Shown here one piece after another: positions 41,821 to 50,210 of a DNA stretch of 64,000 nt. The notes under the pieces were generated by a model. The model searched no databases. It was not told the DNA's origin and worked only from the letters and a program-made list of their open reading frames with translations. The position numbers were made by a program, and so were the translations under genes. The stretch's first letter is position 1. Each line of letters begins with the position of its first letter. The stretch comes from JAJYLM01 sp964547905 (lineage in GTDB: Bacteria; JAMCPX01), in assembly GCA_964547905.1 (NCBI GenBank), contig CAZJPN010000079.1, forward strand, positions 1 through 64,000. The letters run 5' to 3'.

Positions 41821-44271
41821 ATCTGTATAGCTTTTTATCCGGATATGTTTTCCGTCTGTTGTAATCGTTATTGCACCATTTCTGTCTGTTCTGAAAACAC
41901 GGATATTCCTTTCAAACAATCTATCGAGAACGATCTTTGAAGGCATGTGAAACGGATTATCCTCGCCAACATTAATAACAACGATTTCAGGTTTAACCGT
42001 TCCAAAGAATTCTTCTGTATTTGATGTTTTGCTGCCGTGATGTGCGGCTTTCATAATATCTGATTTTAATGCGGATTGATAAGTGTCAACAAGCGCCACC
42101 TCTGCATCTTTCTCGATATCACCGGTAAAAAGCACGTTGACATCCTTATAGGTTATCTTTGTCAGGACAGCGTAGTTGTTTATATCTTTTTTTGATGACG
42201 GATCGCATGCCTCATGCGGCACGGCAAATAATTCTACCTTTACGCCATTTATGGTAAATGTTTCGATGGAGTTTTTAATCGTAGAGAGGGTAGCTTTTGA
42301 TCCCTGTACCGCATTCATAAAGCTCTTGTAAACGGCAGTATCAGGTTCACAATCACTTTTGTATACCCTTTTTACACCCATGTTTTTTACAATAAAGCAA
42401 AGACCTCCTATATGATCTATCTGGGGATGCGAAGAAACCACATAGTCAATCCTGTTTCTCTTAAGCGACCATATATACCTTGCAACAACAGCTTCTCCCG
42501 TATCGTAGCTGCGATAAGCACCTCCGCCTCCATCGATCAGCATTGTTTTACCATAAGGGAATTCTATAAACGCACTGTCCCCTTGTCCTACATCGATAAA
42601 GGTTATCCTGAGCGCTTTGTTGAAATGTGTTGTGTAAACGAAGTAACTGGTGTCAACTGCCAGCAGCAGAAAAAGAACGGATACTATGGACAGTGCTGTT
42701 TTTAGCCCCATCCTTTTTAAATTGAGCAGGGCTATAATAAACGCATAGTAAAGAAGTAGTTCGTACGGGGAAGGCGTCGGCACCCTTATCGAGGCTATTG
42801 ATAAATCCGCTCCATCATGTATTAAATGAACAATCAACTGTATGAGCAAAGATACCGCGATAAAAAGATAATGGCTTAAACCTGGCAGGATAAAGCCTGC
42901 TATGGAAGAGACAAGCGAAAGTGGCAGCACAAGGTAGCAGAAAAACGGTATCACGATAATATTGAGTATGATCCCGAACAGGGGCAGGGTATTGAAATAA
43001 AACGCAATCACACCGCTGAGTCCTATAGTTACAAAAAAACTTACAAGCAGCATGCCGAGCAATGAGCCGACAATCACCCGAACCCAATGGTTCCCGATCC
43101 GTCGGATGACTGCCGGTTTTATGCCTGTTATTACAGGCATAAACGCGATAAGAGAGCCAACGGCAATGAATGAAAGCTGAAACGATATGCTATAGACCGC
43201 CATTGGATTTATCGACAGTATCAGGATCGCCGCAATCAATATGCCGGTCCACCTTGCATGGGTTTTGTCTACGACGAAAAGAAAACAGTACACAGCAATC
43301 ATGGTACCGCTTCGTACAACAGGCGGGTTTGCCCCGCTTATGAAGATGTATGCAAGCATTGGTATCATTGATAAAACAAGTGAAAACTTCGGTATATTGG
43401 TATGAATGCACAGGTATTTTGAGCGTGATAAAAGAAATTTCGTCAGCAAATAAAAGAGATGGGTTATGATAGCAAGATGCAGACCGGCTACAACAAGAAT
43501 ATGGATAATGCCTGTTGATGCAAACATCCTCCTGACATCCTGGGAGATATAACCCTGATCGCCTATTACAAGTGCAGAAACAATACCGAATACGGTTTGA
43601 TCGTTTGTGTTTTTAGCTATAACATCCTTTATACGTAGCCGCACACTGTCTATAACCCGGAGTATTCCTCGTTCAGCCATAGCCGGCTCAATCGAGATGT
43701 CTTCTTTTTTATTAATATAAGCGATCAATCCGATACCCTTTTTTGCAAGTGAACCTTTATAATCAAAAGAGCCTGGATTTTTGAGATTTTTCGGTTTACG
43801 GAGATTAACGTTAACATCGATATAATCGCCTCTGGTGTAGTGCTTGAAATCATTGTCCTTATCAAAAGAAAGCAATTGCATTAAACAGCCGAGTGCTCTA
43901 TTATGTCCGTTATCAAACTTATCAATCTTCAGTATTATCTTTTTTCTATCAGGATATTCCACTACAGGCTCTGTAATCCAACCGGATACCGTAACCTTTT
44001 GTTTGGCTGCGCAGGCTATAACATCATCCGCACACTGTGTCGAAGGCGGGGAAGAGAATCTCATACCGAGCATGAGCGATGCGGACGAAGCCAGCAATAT
44101 CCATATATATTTGTTTTTTATGCGAACGATGGAAAATAAAACCAACACTGCCATACAAATATATGCATAAACAGGTACTACCATATTCACGCCCGACAAT
44201 AATATACCCATTACCATTGCTATAAAAACAAACAAAAGTCCCATTCCTCTTTTATATACGAATATAAACAA
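41815..44271 (-). CDS. comEC: ComEC/Rec2-family DNA-uptake channel protein
   Basis: 818 residues from a TTG at 44271; ATG 44244 (MGLLFVF) is an equally plausible start. In order: N-terminal membrane helices, soluble OB-like DUF4131 region (GDYIDVNVNLRKPKN), the Competence multi-spanning domain (GLHLAIITHLF, SGANPPVVRSG) and a C-terminal metallo-beta-lactamase-like domain (DVGQGDSAFIEF, SSHPQIDHIGG, LFTGDIE, AAHHGSKTSN). It carries single-stranded DNA across the inner membrane during transformation. The metal motif reads HPQIDH, with Gln where relatives mostly have an acidic residue or His. No other com gene is in the window. Confidence 0.92.
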   Translation of the reverse strand: MFIFVYKRGMGLLFVFIAMVMGILLSGVNMVVPVYAYICMAVLVLFSIVRIKNKYIWILLASSASLMLGMRFSSPPSTQCADDVIACAAKQKVTVSGWITEPVVEYPDRKKIILKIDKFDNGHNRALGCLMQLLSFDKDNDFKHYTRGDYIDVNVNLRKPKNLKNPGSFDYKGSLAKKGIGLIAYINKKEDISIEPAMAERGILRVIDSVRLRIKDVIAKNTNDQTVFGIVSALVIGDQGYISQDVRRMFASTGIIHILVVAGLHLAIITHLFYLLTKFLLSRSKYLCIHTNIPKFSLVLSMIPMLAYIFISGANPPVVRSGTMIAVYCFLFVVDKTHARWTGILIAAILILSINPMAVYSISFQLSFIAVGSLIAFMPVITGIKPAVIRRIGNHWVRVIVGSLLGMLLVSFFVTIGLSGVIAFYFNTLPLFGIILNIIVIPFFCYLVLPLSLVSSIAGFILPGLSHYLFIAVSLLIQLIVHLIHDGADLSIASIRVPTPSPYELLLYYAFIIALLNLKRMGLKTALSIVSVLFLLLAVDTSYFVYTTHFNKALRITFIDVGQGDSAFIEFPYGKTMLIDGGGGAYRSYDTGEAVVARYIWSLKRNRIDYVVSSHPQIDHIGGLCFIVKNMGVKRVYKSDCEPDTAVYKSFMNAVQGSKATLSTIKNSIETFTINGVKVELFAVPHEACDPSSKKDINNYAVLTKITYKDVNVLFTGDIEKDAEVALVDTYQSALKSDIMKAAHHGSKTSNTEEFFGTVKPEIVVINVGEDNPFHMPSKIVLDRLFERNIRVFRTDRNGAITITTDGKHIRIKSYTDS

Positions 44272-44327
44272 TAGAGCAAACTTATTTTCCCTATAGTTGC
44301 CTTTTTGAATAATAATTGGTTTACTTT

Positions 44328-45080
44328 ATGTATATGATTAAAATTGAATCCGTAACAAAGGTGTATACCAATCTGAAGGCGGTAGATAGCGTTGATCTTG
44401 AGATAAAAGAAGGAGAACTATTCTCTCTGCTTGGTCCTAACGGTGCCGGTAAAACGACTTTGATGAAAATGATCGTGGGCCTTTTGAATCCCACATCCGG
44501 AGACGTGCGCATCGATGAACATAGTATCAGCAAAGAGCCGATAGCTGCCAAACGATTGATGGGATATATACCCGACAGGCCGTTTGTATACGAAAAACTC
44601 ACGGGCCTCGAGTATATCCTTTTTGTCGCAAACATGTATCATCTTGACGGCAGCGGCATCGAGAAGCGTGCAAAGGAACTTCTTGATCTGTTTTCTCTTA
44701 CGAGTTTTTCAAACGAAATGATAGAGGGATATTCACACGGCATGAAACAAAGATTGGTGTTTGCCTCAGCAATGATCCACGAACCGAAGTATCTTCTTGT
44801 AGATGAACCGATGGTCGGCCTTGATCCCCGCGGGATTACACTTTTGAAGGCAATATTCAGGGGTATGAAAAGAAAAGAAAAGACCATATTTATGTCAACG
44901 CACGATCTTTATGTTGCGGAGCAGTTGTCCGACAGGATCGGGATCCTCAACGAAGGAAAGATAATAGCCCTTGGAACGGCTCAACAACTCAGAGAACAGG
45001 CGGGCATAAAAGGCGGGAGTCTTGAAAGTGTATTTTTAAAGCTCACGCATGAAGATATAATAGAGGAACTCGATCTATGA
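44328..45080 (+). CDS. ABC exporter ATP-binding protein
   Basis: About 250 residues. Walker A GPNGAGKTT, signature YSHGMKQR (a degenerate LSGGQ, typical of ABC-2 exporters), Walker B YLLVDEPMVGLDP and switch His in STHDLY. The upstream in-frame TTG at 44316 and a second ATG at 44334 leave the exact start open; no ribosome binding site decides it. It overlaps the membrane-subunit gene by four bases and must form its motor. Substrate unknown. Confidence 0.9.
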   Translation: MYMIKIESVTKVYTNLKAVDSVDLEIKEGELFSLLGPNGAGKTTLMKMIVGLLNPTSGDVRIDEHSISKEPIAAKRLMGYIPDRPFVYEKLTGLEYILFVANMYHLDGSGIEKRAKELLDLFSLTSFSNEMIEGYSHGMKQRLVFASAMIHEPKYLLVDEPMVGLDPRGITLLKAIFRGMKRKEKTIFMSTHDLYVAEQLSDRIGILNEGKIIALGTAQQLREQAGIKGGSLESVFLKLTHEDIIEELDL

Positions 45081-46765
45081 TGAGGCTGCTTGTTCCGTCT
45101 CTACTATCCTTGAAAAGAACACTGTCCATGGGAAAAAAGAAGAACAGGGTGAAAATTATAGGTATTTCGCTCCTGGCCGTTGGATTTTTTACGGGAGAGT
45201 ATCTGTTCATTGCGAGAATGCTTATTTATTTTTCTAAAACCGAGCTCATAGGGCAGCTGTTGATAGAAAAAATGCTCTCCATGGCAAACTTTATTTTTTT
45301 TGCCATGCTTATCTTCAGCAATATAATCACATCCATATCAACGTACTATACCGCGGATGACCTTGTGCTTATCATGAGCACGCCAATAACATTCGAAGAG
45401 TTTTTTTATGGAAGGTTGATACATACCGTTATAAAAAGTTCATGGATGGTGCTGCTTTTCGGGTTGCCCATTTATATAGCTTATGGCACAATACTCGGCG
45501 GTAGTTTCTTTTATTATCTTATAATGTTTACAGGACTGCTGGCGTTTGTATTCATCGCTTCATCTACAGGGATAATCTTTACCATGCTCGCGACATATAT
45601 CCTGCCGGCAAGAAGATTCAGGGAACTGATGCTCTTTATATCACTGATAGTATTTATCGGCCTGTACATAGGATTTAGGGTAATCAGACCCGAAAGATTC
45701 CTCAACCCACAGAGATTCGAAAACGTCATGGGTTACCTGTCGACACTCAGGTCTTCGCAGTCGGTCATCCTGCCGAGTACGTGGTTTAGTTCGGCATTGA
45801 TGTCTTCCCTATCACATCTCTATACAAATGCCTTCCGTATGCTTTTCCCTCTCGTGGGTACCGCTATGGGCATAACGGTTATGGGTGTTTTTGGTACGTA
45901 CCTTTTCTACAGGAGCGGTCTTACAAAGGCTCAGGAATCCAAAAATGCAAGACTCAATAAAAAAGGCGTCATGTACAGAGGATTGGAGACGATTACGAAC
46001 AAAGGCTCGTTATTTATAAAGGCGGTTATAAAGAAGGATGCCCTGAGCTTTTTCAGGGATGCATCACAATGGTCCCAGTTGTTGTTACTCGGTGCACTGA
46101 TACTTGTTTATGTATACAATTTTACAGCGCTGCCTCTCAAAAACATACCTTTCCCTACCATCTATTTGAAAAATATTGTTGCATTTTTCAATCTCGGCCT
46201 TGCTGCATTTGTTGTCACATCCATAGCAGCACGATTCGCCTTTCCCTCGGTCAGTCTCGAGGGCCGTGCACTGTGGCTTATAAAAGTATCTCCGAACGAC
46301 ATTTCAGAGCTTATCAGGGCAAAGATTTTGTATAATCTTGTGCCGTTACTTATTGTGGCTGCAGCACTTATATTCTTTACCAATCATGTACTTGGTGTTT
46401 TTAATTATATAATGTACCTTTCTATGATCACGATGCTGCTTTTAACAGTTGCCATTACCAATATGGGGGTAGGATTTGGAGCGATTTATCCGAAATACCA
46501 CTATGAGAATGTAGCTGACATAGCCATGGGGTTTGGGGGGCTTGTTTTTATGATAGTGAGCCTTGGCATAACAATGGTTGTTCTTTTCGTAGAAGCCATG
46601 CCTACCTATAAGGTCATGAAGGAATTTGCATTTCCTACAGGATTGGATTTTTATGATTATGTATGGATCTCCTTATTGTATTTGCTATCCGTATCCATTA
46701 TCGTATATCCTGCACTCTATATAAAGGCAAAGGCTTTGAAAGCCATAAAAATAACGGAAGGATAA
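45077..46765 (+). CDS. ABC exporter membrane subunit (putative ABC-2/ABC_export type)
   Basis: 562 residues with roughly twelve hydrophobic segments in two groups separated by a soluble stretch near 290-320 (LNKKGVMYRGLETITNKG). The phrases STYYTADDLVLIMSTPI and ALWLIKVSPND are typical of the large 'putative ABC exporter' permeases that pair with a single ATPase. It is co-transcribed with the ATPase upstream. No substrate-specific partner genes are present, so its cargo cannot be named. Confidence 0.82.
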   Translation: MMRLLVPSLLSLKRTLSMGKKKNRVKIIGISLLAVGFFTGEYLFIARMLIYFSKTELIGQLLIEKMLSMANFIFFAMLIFSNIITSISTYYTADDLVLIMSTPITFEEFFYGRLIHTVIKSSWMVLLFGLPIYIAYGTILGGSFFYYLIMFTGLLAFVFIASSTGIIFTMLATYILPARRFRELMLFISLIVFIGLYIGFRVIRPERFLNPQRFENVMGYLSTLRSSQSVILPSTWFSSALMSSLSHLYTNAFRMLFPLVGTAMGITVMGVFGTYLFYRSGLTKAQESKNARLNKKGVMYRGLETITNKGSLFIKAVIKKDALSFFRDASQWSQLLLLGALILVYVYNFTALPLKNIPFPTIYLKNIVAFFNLGLAAFVVTSIAARFAFPSVSLEGRALWLIKVSPNDISELIRAKILYNLVPLLIVAAALIFFTNHVLGVFNYIMYLSMITMLLLTVAITNMGVGFGAIYPKYHYENVADIAMGFGGLVFMIVSLGITMVVLFVEAMPTYKVMKEFAFPTGLDFYDYVWISLLYLLSVSIIVYPALYIKAKALKAIKITEG

Positions 46766-46769
46766 ATGT

Positions 46770-47765
46770 ATGAAAAAAAGCATGATTAGCGAATTAAAAG
46801 AAGGTATGATAGTTGACAGTACCTTTTTGATAAAAGGGAAGACGTTTGGTACAGGGAAAACCGGTAAAGACTATCTTACCCTTATTATAGGAGATAAATC
46901 CGGTGATATGGATGCAAGGGTATGGGACAATGCAAAGGATATAGATTCTATGGTAGGCGTGAACAACATTGTACAGGTAAGAGGAAGGGTGAACAACTAT
47001 AAGGGCAAGCTGCAAATATCCATTGACGAAATAAGATGGATCGACAAGTCATCCGTTGAAATATCCGATTATATGATAATGTCACCGAGGCTCTCGGATG
47101 ACATGCTCTATGAACTGAAAATGTTGATGTCGACAATAGATAATGAACCCCTCAAAAAACTCGTAGATGTGTTTTTTGCAAACGAACAGATGATAAATCT
47201 GTTTAAGATATCAAGTGCGGCAAAGTCCATACATCATGCTTATGCCGGCGGACTGCTCGAACATACCCTTAATGTGGTAAGACTTTCAGATATGATTGTC
47301 AGTGTTTACGACGGAGTGGACAGGTCGTTACTTTTAACATCCGCCCTTTTTCACGATATCGGCAAAATAAGGGAACTTGGAGGTGATTTGACGACAGAAT
47401 ACACGGATGAAGGAAGGCTTATAGGGCATATCGTAATAGGGACTGAAATAATCGACGAACTTATATCGGGGATTAAAGATTTTCCCCAAGAACTTGCATT
47501 ACTTTTAAAACACGGCATATTGAGCCATCATGGCGAACTGGAGTACGGCTCTCCCAAAAGGCCCAAGACACTCGAGGCAATCATACTCCACTACATCGAG
47601 GACATGGATTCCAAGGTTGCAGGTATAAGGGCTTTGATTAAGAAGGAATCAAACGTAGAGGGTGACTGGACAAGCTATCATGCATCGTATGAGCGTTACT
47701 TTTATAAAAAGCATCACTTAAAAATGCTCGATAAGGATAAGGGAAACAAAAAGGATAATGAATGA
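46770..47765 (+). CDS. OB-fold/HD-domain nuclease of the YhaM family
   Basis: 331 residues. An N-terminal OB-fold nucleic-acid-binding domain (about 10-90, FGTGKTGKDYLTL ... VQVRGRV) is followed by an HD domain with HHAYAGGLLEHTLNV and LFHDIGK, then a LSHHGELEYGSPKRP segment characteristic of YhaM 3'-5' exoribonucleases. It probably acts in RNA turnover. AAGGA precedes the ATG by seven bases. Its end overlaps the following CCA-enzyme gene by eight bases, pairing two 3'-end RNA functions. Confidence 0.88.
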   Translation: MKKSMISELKEGMIVDSTFLIKGKTFGTGKTGKDYLTLIIGDKSGDMDARVWDNAKDIDSMVGVNNIVQVRGRVNNYKGKLQISIDEIRWIDKSSVEISDYMIMSPRLSDDMLYELKMLMSTIDNEPLKKLVDVFFANEQMINLFKISSAAKSIHHAYAGGLLEHTLNVVRLSDMIVSVYDGVDRSLLLTSALFHDIGKIRELGGDLTTEYTDEGRLIGHIVIGTEIIDELISGIKDFPQELALLLKHGILSHHGELEYGSPKRPKTLEAIILHYIEDMDSKVAGIRALIKKESNVEGDWTSYHASYERYFYKKHHLKMLDKDKGNKKDNE

Positions 47766-49128
47766 GAAAAAAATAGAGGTTGAGTTCCATGAACCCGTCC
47801 TTGATAACTACATTGAGCTCGTCTATTTGATAGCAGCGGACTATGGTATAGAATTTCTCATTGTAGGAGGGACACCGCGGGAAATTCTTCTCCGTCGCAA
47901 ACCAAAAGATTTGGATTTCTTGGTGTTAAAAGGTGATGTGCGCATAATCCCAATGCAGCTTCATAGAGTTTACGGTTTTTTTTACCCGGTATTGTTTGAC
48001 AAATTCGGTACGTACAGGACAGGCATGCAGGGTGAGAAAAATGTCGATATGGAATTCATTCCCATCAGAGCAAAAACTGTAGAAGACGATCTTCTCCTGC
48101 GGGACTTTACCGTAAATACGTTTACCATGAAACGTCTGTCTATGTTTAACTATGAGATCAGTGATATCCTTGGCAGCGCTTTCGATGCGATAGAACAGAG
48201 AATTCTGAAAACACCTATACCTCCGGAGAAAACAATCAAAAATGACCCTTTAAGAATAATGCGGGCTGTAAGATTTGCATGTACCCTCGGAATGAACATA
48301 GATCCACCATTCAGGACTGCTGCAAAAAATCTTGTACAGCTTTTAAATGATGTTGCTGTCGAGCGTGTCCGGGATGAATTGTTTATGATTTTGTTATCTG
48401 ACATACCGTCCAGGGGGGTAATAATCATGCAAGAGCTTGGAATAATAGATGTAGTGATGCCGGAGATACTGCCAATGATAGGTTTTGATCAGAGGTCTCC
48501 GTATCATAAGGATGAGCTCTTTACCCACAGCCTTCAGGTAATGGATAGATCGCATTCCCGTATAGAGACACGGCTTGCAGCCTTATTCCACGATACAGGC
48601 AAGCCTTTTTCGATGCAGCAATCAGAAGGAAAGGTAACGTACTACGGGCATCAGGACAAAAGTGCCGAGCTTTTTAAATCGTTCTCAAATAGATTAAAGC
48701 TGCCGAACCACGTAACGAACACGGTGGAGGCTCTGATAAAAAGACATATGATCAACTACACGTCTGAGTGGAAGGACTCGACGATCAGAAAGTTCATAAA
48801 GAACAATTATGATATACTCGATCAGCTGCTCACACTTTACCGGGCGGATGCCGGCTCTCTTGCCGACCCATCAAAACCGTTGAACATGGTAGAGGAGCTC
48901 GTCGGCAGGATCAACCAGCAGCAGATAGAACAGATAAGCCGGCTCGAGTCGCCCCTCGACGGCAACGAGATTCAAAAGCTGCTCGATATACCTCCGGGCC
49001 CGAAGATAGGCGAGATAAAAAAAGCCGTCATTGATGCTATACTGGAAGGGACAATAGAGCCAACAAAGCCCGCTACAGAGGCGTTCATAAAACAGATGTA
49101 TACGGTATCAAAAGATAGCCGGCCTTGA
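47758..49128 (+). CDS. CCA tRNA nucleotidyltransferase / poly(A) polymerase family with HD domain
   Basis: 456 residues. Class II nucleotidyltransferase head: GGTPREILLRR (normally GGxVRD), metal-binding DLD in KPKDLDFLV, RDFTVNTFTM and RIMRAVRFA. A C-terminal HD domain carries HSLQVMDRS and LFHDTGKP. It most likely adds CCA to tRNA 3' ends, which is needed because the tRNA-Ser in this window has no encoded CCA. Poly(A) polymerase or an A-adding specialist is the alternative; the head sequence cannot decide. Confidence 0.88.
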   Translation: MNEKKIEVEFHEPVLDNYIELVYLIAADYGIEFLIVGGTPREILLRRKPKDLDFLVLKGDVRIIPMQLHRVYGFFYPVLFDKFGTYRTGMQGEKNVDMEFIPIRAKTVEDDLLLRDFTVNTFTMKRLSMFNYEISDILGSAFDAIEQRILKTPIPPEKTIKNDPLRIMRAVRFACTLGMNIDPPFRTAAKNLVQLLNDVAVERVRDELFMILLSDIPSRGVIIMQELGIIDVVMPEILPMIGFDQRSPYHKDELFTHSLQVMDRSHSRIETRLAALFHDTGKPFSMQQSEGKVTYYGHQDKSAELFKSFSNRLKLPNHVTNTVEALIKRHMINYTSEWKDSTIRKFIKNNYDILDQLLTLYRADAGSLADPSKPLNMVEELVGRINQQQIEQISRLESPLDGNEIQKLLDIPPGPKIGEIKKAVIDAILEGTIEPTKPATEAFIKQMYTVSKDSRP

Positions 49129-49164
49129 CCCGGTAATCAAAAACCGACACTGAAAACAACCGTT

Positions 49165-49989
49165 CTATTTTTTTTCCACTATGGATTTGAGGAGGTCTGC
49201 GGCCTCCGGAGAGGTCGATGCCATGGGGCTTAACAGCTTAATCATCCGCTCCTTGACGGACCGGGGCAGGATTACGGCGTACATGACATACTCTTCGAAC
49301 GCCTCATACGCGACCGGCGCAACGGCCTTCGCCATCTTTGCCAGGACCCCGGCGTACTGCCGGATCTCATACTGTGCATGCTTGTCCATCCGGAGTTTGA
49401 TAAAGTGAAACAGGTTGTGAAGATCGATCTGCCAGTACCACTGCGTATAGGCGCTCAGCGTCAGGTTGATGCGCGCGAGCTCTCGTGCTATATCTTCGTG
49501 CAGGAGTTCTTCATAGCTTGCGTAAGCTGCCGCCTGGCCCCGTTTCAGGATATCGATGACCTTTCCCTGTAACTCGGAAGAAACGGTCTCATCTGCCCTG
49601 CCCTGTTTGTTGGTCGTGCTCTGCCTGCGGATATCCTCCGGCTTCGGCATATAGAACTCATCCGTCATCACGCTGTAACGTCCGGAAAATTCATTGATCC
49701 GTGCGGTCCTGTGCCGCACCCATTGCCGTGCCACGAATATAGGCAGTTTTGCATGGAAGGTCAGGATTACCTGTTCAAAGGGAGAGGTGTGCATGTTCCG
49801 CATCAGGTAGCGTATCAACGCGTTGTCCTCTTTCGGGGTTTTTGTACCCATACCATGGGATACGCGCGCAGCAGCTACAATCCTTGAATCCCCGCCGAGA
49901 TAATCCACCAGCCGCACAAACCCGTGGTCAAGGACAGGAAACTCCTTGTCTATAATTGCTTCAGCTTCGGGAACTAAAATACGTGCCAT
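49165..49989 (-). CDS. thyX: flavin-dependent thymidylate synthase
   Basis: 274 residues. The ThyX signature RHRTARINEFSGRYS is complete near residue 92. It methylates dUMP to dTMP using methylenetetrahydrofolate and reduced FAD, independent of dihydrofolate reductase for turnover. The C-terminus is longer than in minimal ThyX proteins. GGAGG lies five bases before the ATG. The dCMP deaminase at 21.3 kb supplies dUMP. It converges with the CCA-enzyme gene; no hairpin is seen between them. Confidence 0.95.
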   Translation of the reverse strand: MARILVPEAEAIIDKEFPVLDHGFVRLVDYLGGDSRIVAAARVSHGMGTKTPKEDNALIRYLMRNMHTSPFEQVILTFHAKLPIFVARQWVRHRTARINEFSGRYSVMTDEFYMPKPEDIRRQSTTNKQGRADETVSSELQGKVIDILKRGQAAAYASYEELLHEDIARELARINLTLSAYTQWYWQIDLHNLFHFIKLRMDKHAQYEIRQYAGVLAKMAKAVAPVAYEAFEEYVMYAVILPRSVKERMIKLLSPMASTSPEAADLLKSIVEKK

Positions 49990-50094
49990 ATAACCTCCTA
50001 CACCAACCTATCAAAGGAGCGAATTGAGATCAACTGAATAAAAAATTGAAACAAATCTTTTATAAAAACCATGTTTTATGCTAAGAGAGATAAA

Positions 50095-50183
50095 CCCCCG
50101 TTAGAAACGGTTGTATATCGAGAGGAAATTTTTATAACGCATACACATTACACGAACGATATATGGTATAGTTTCCAACGAGG
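50095..50183. mobile_element. family B miniature inverted-repeat element upstream of leuS
   Basis: Left end CCCCCGTTAGAAACGG and right end GTTTCCAACGAGG are imperfect inverted repeats of the nested element at 32.2 kb, again flanked on both sides by TAAA (50091-50094, 50184-50187). 89 bp, non-coding. It ends 27 bases before the leuS ATG, so the leuS promoter must lie inside or before it. Confidence 0.68.
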
Positions 50184-50210
50184 TAAAACCGACAGAGAAG
50201 GATGGAATAG

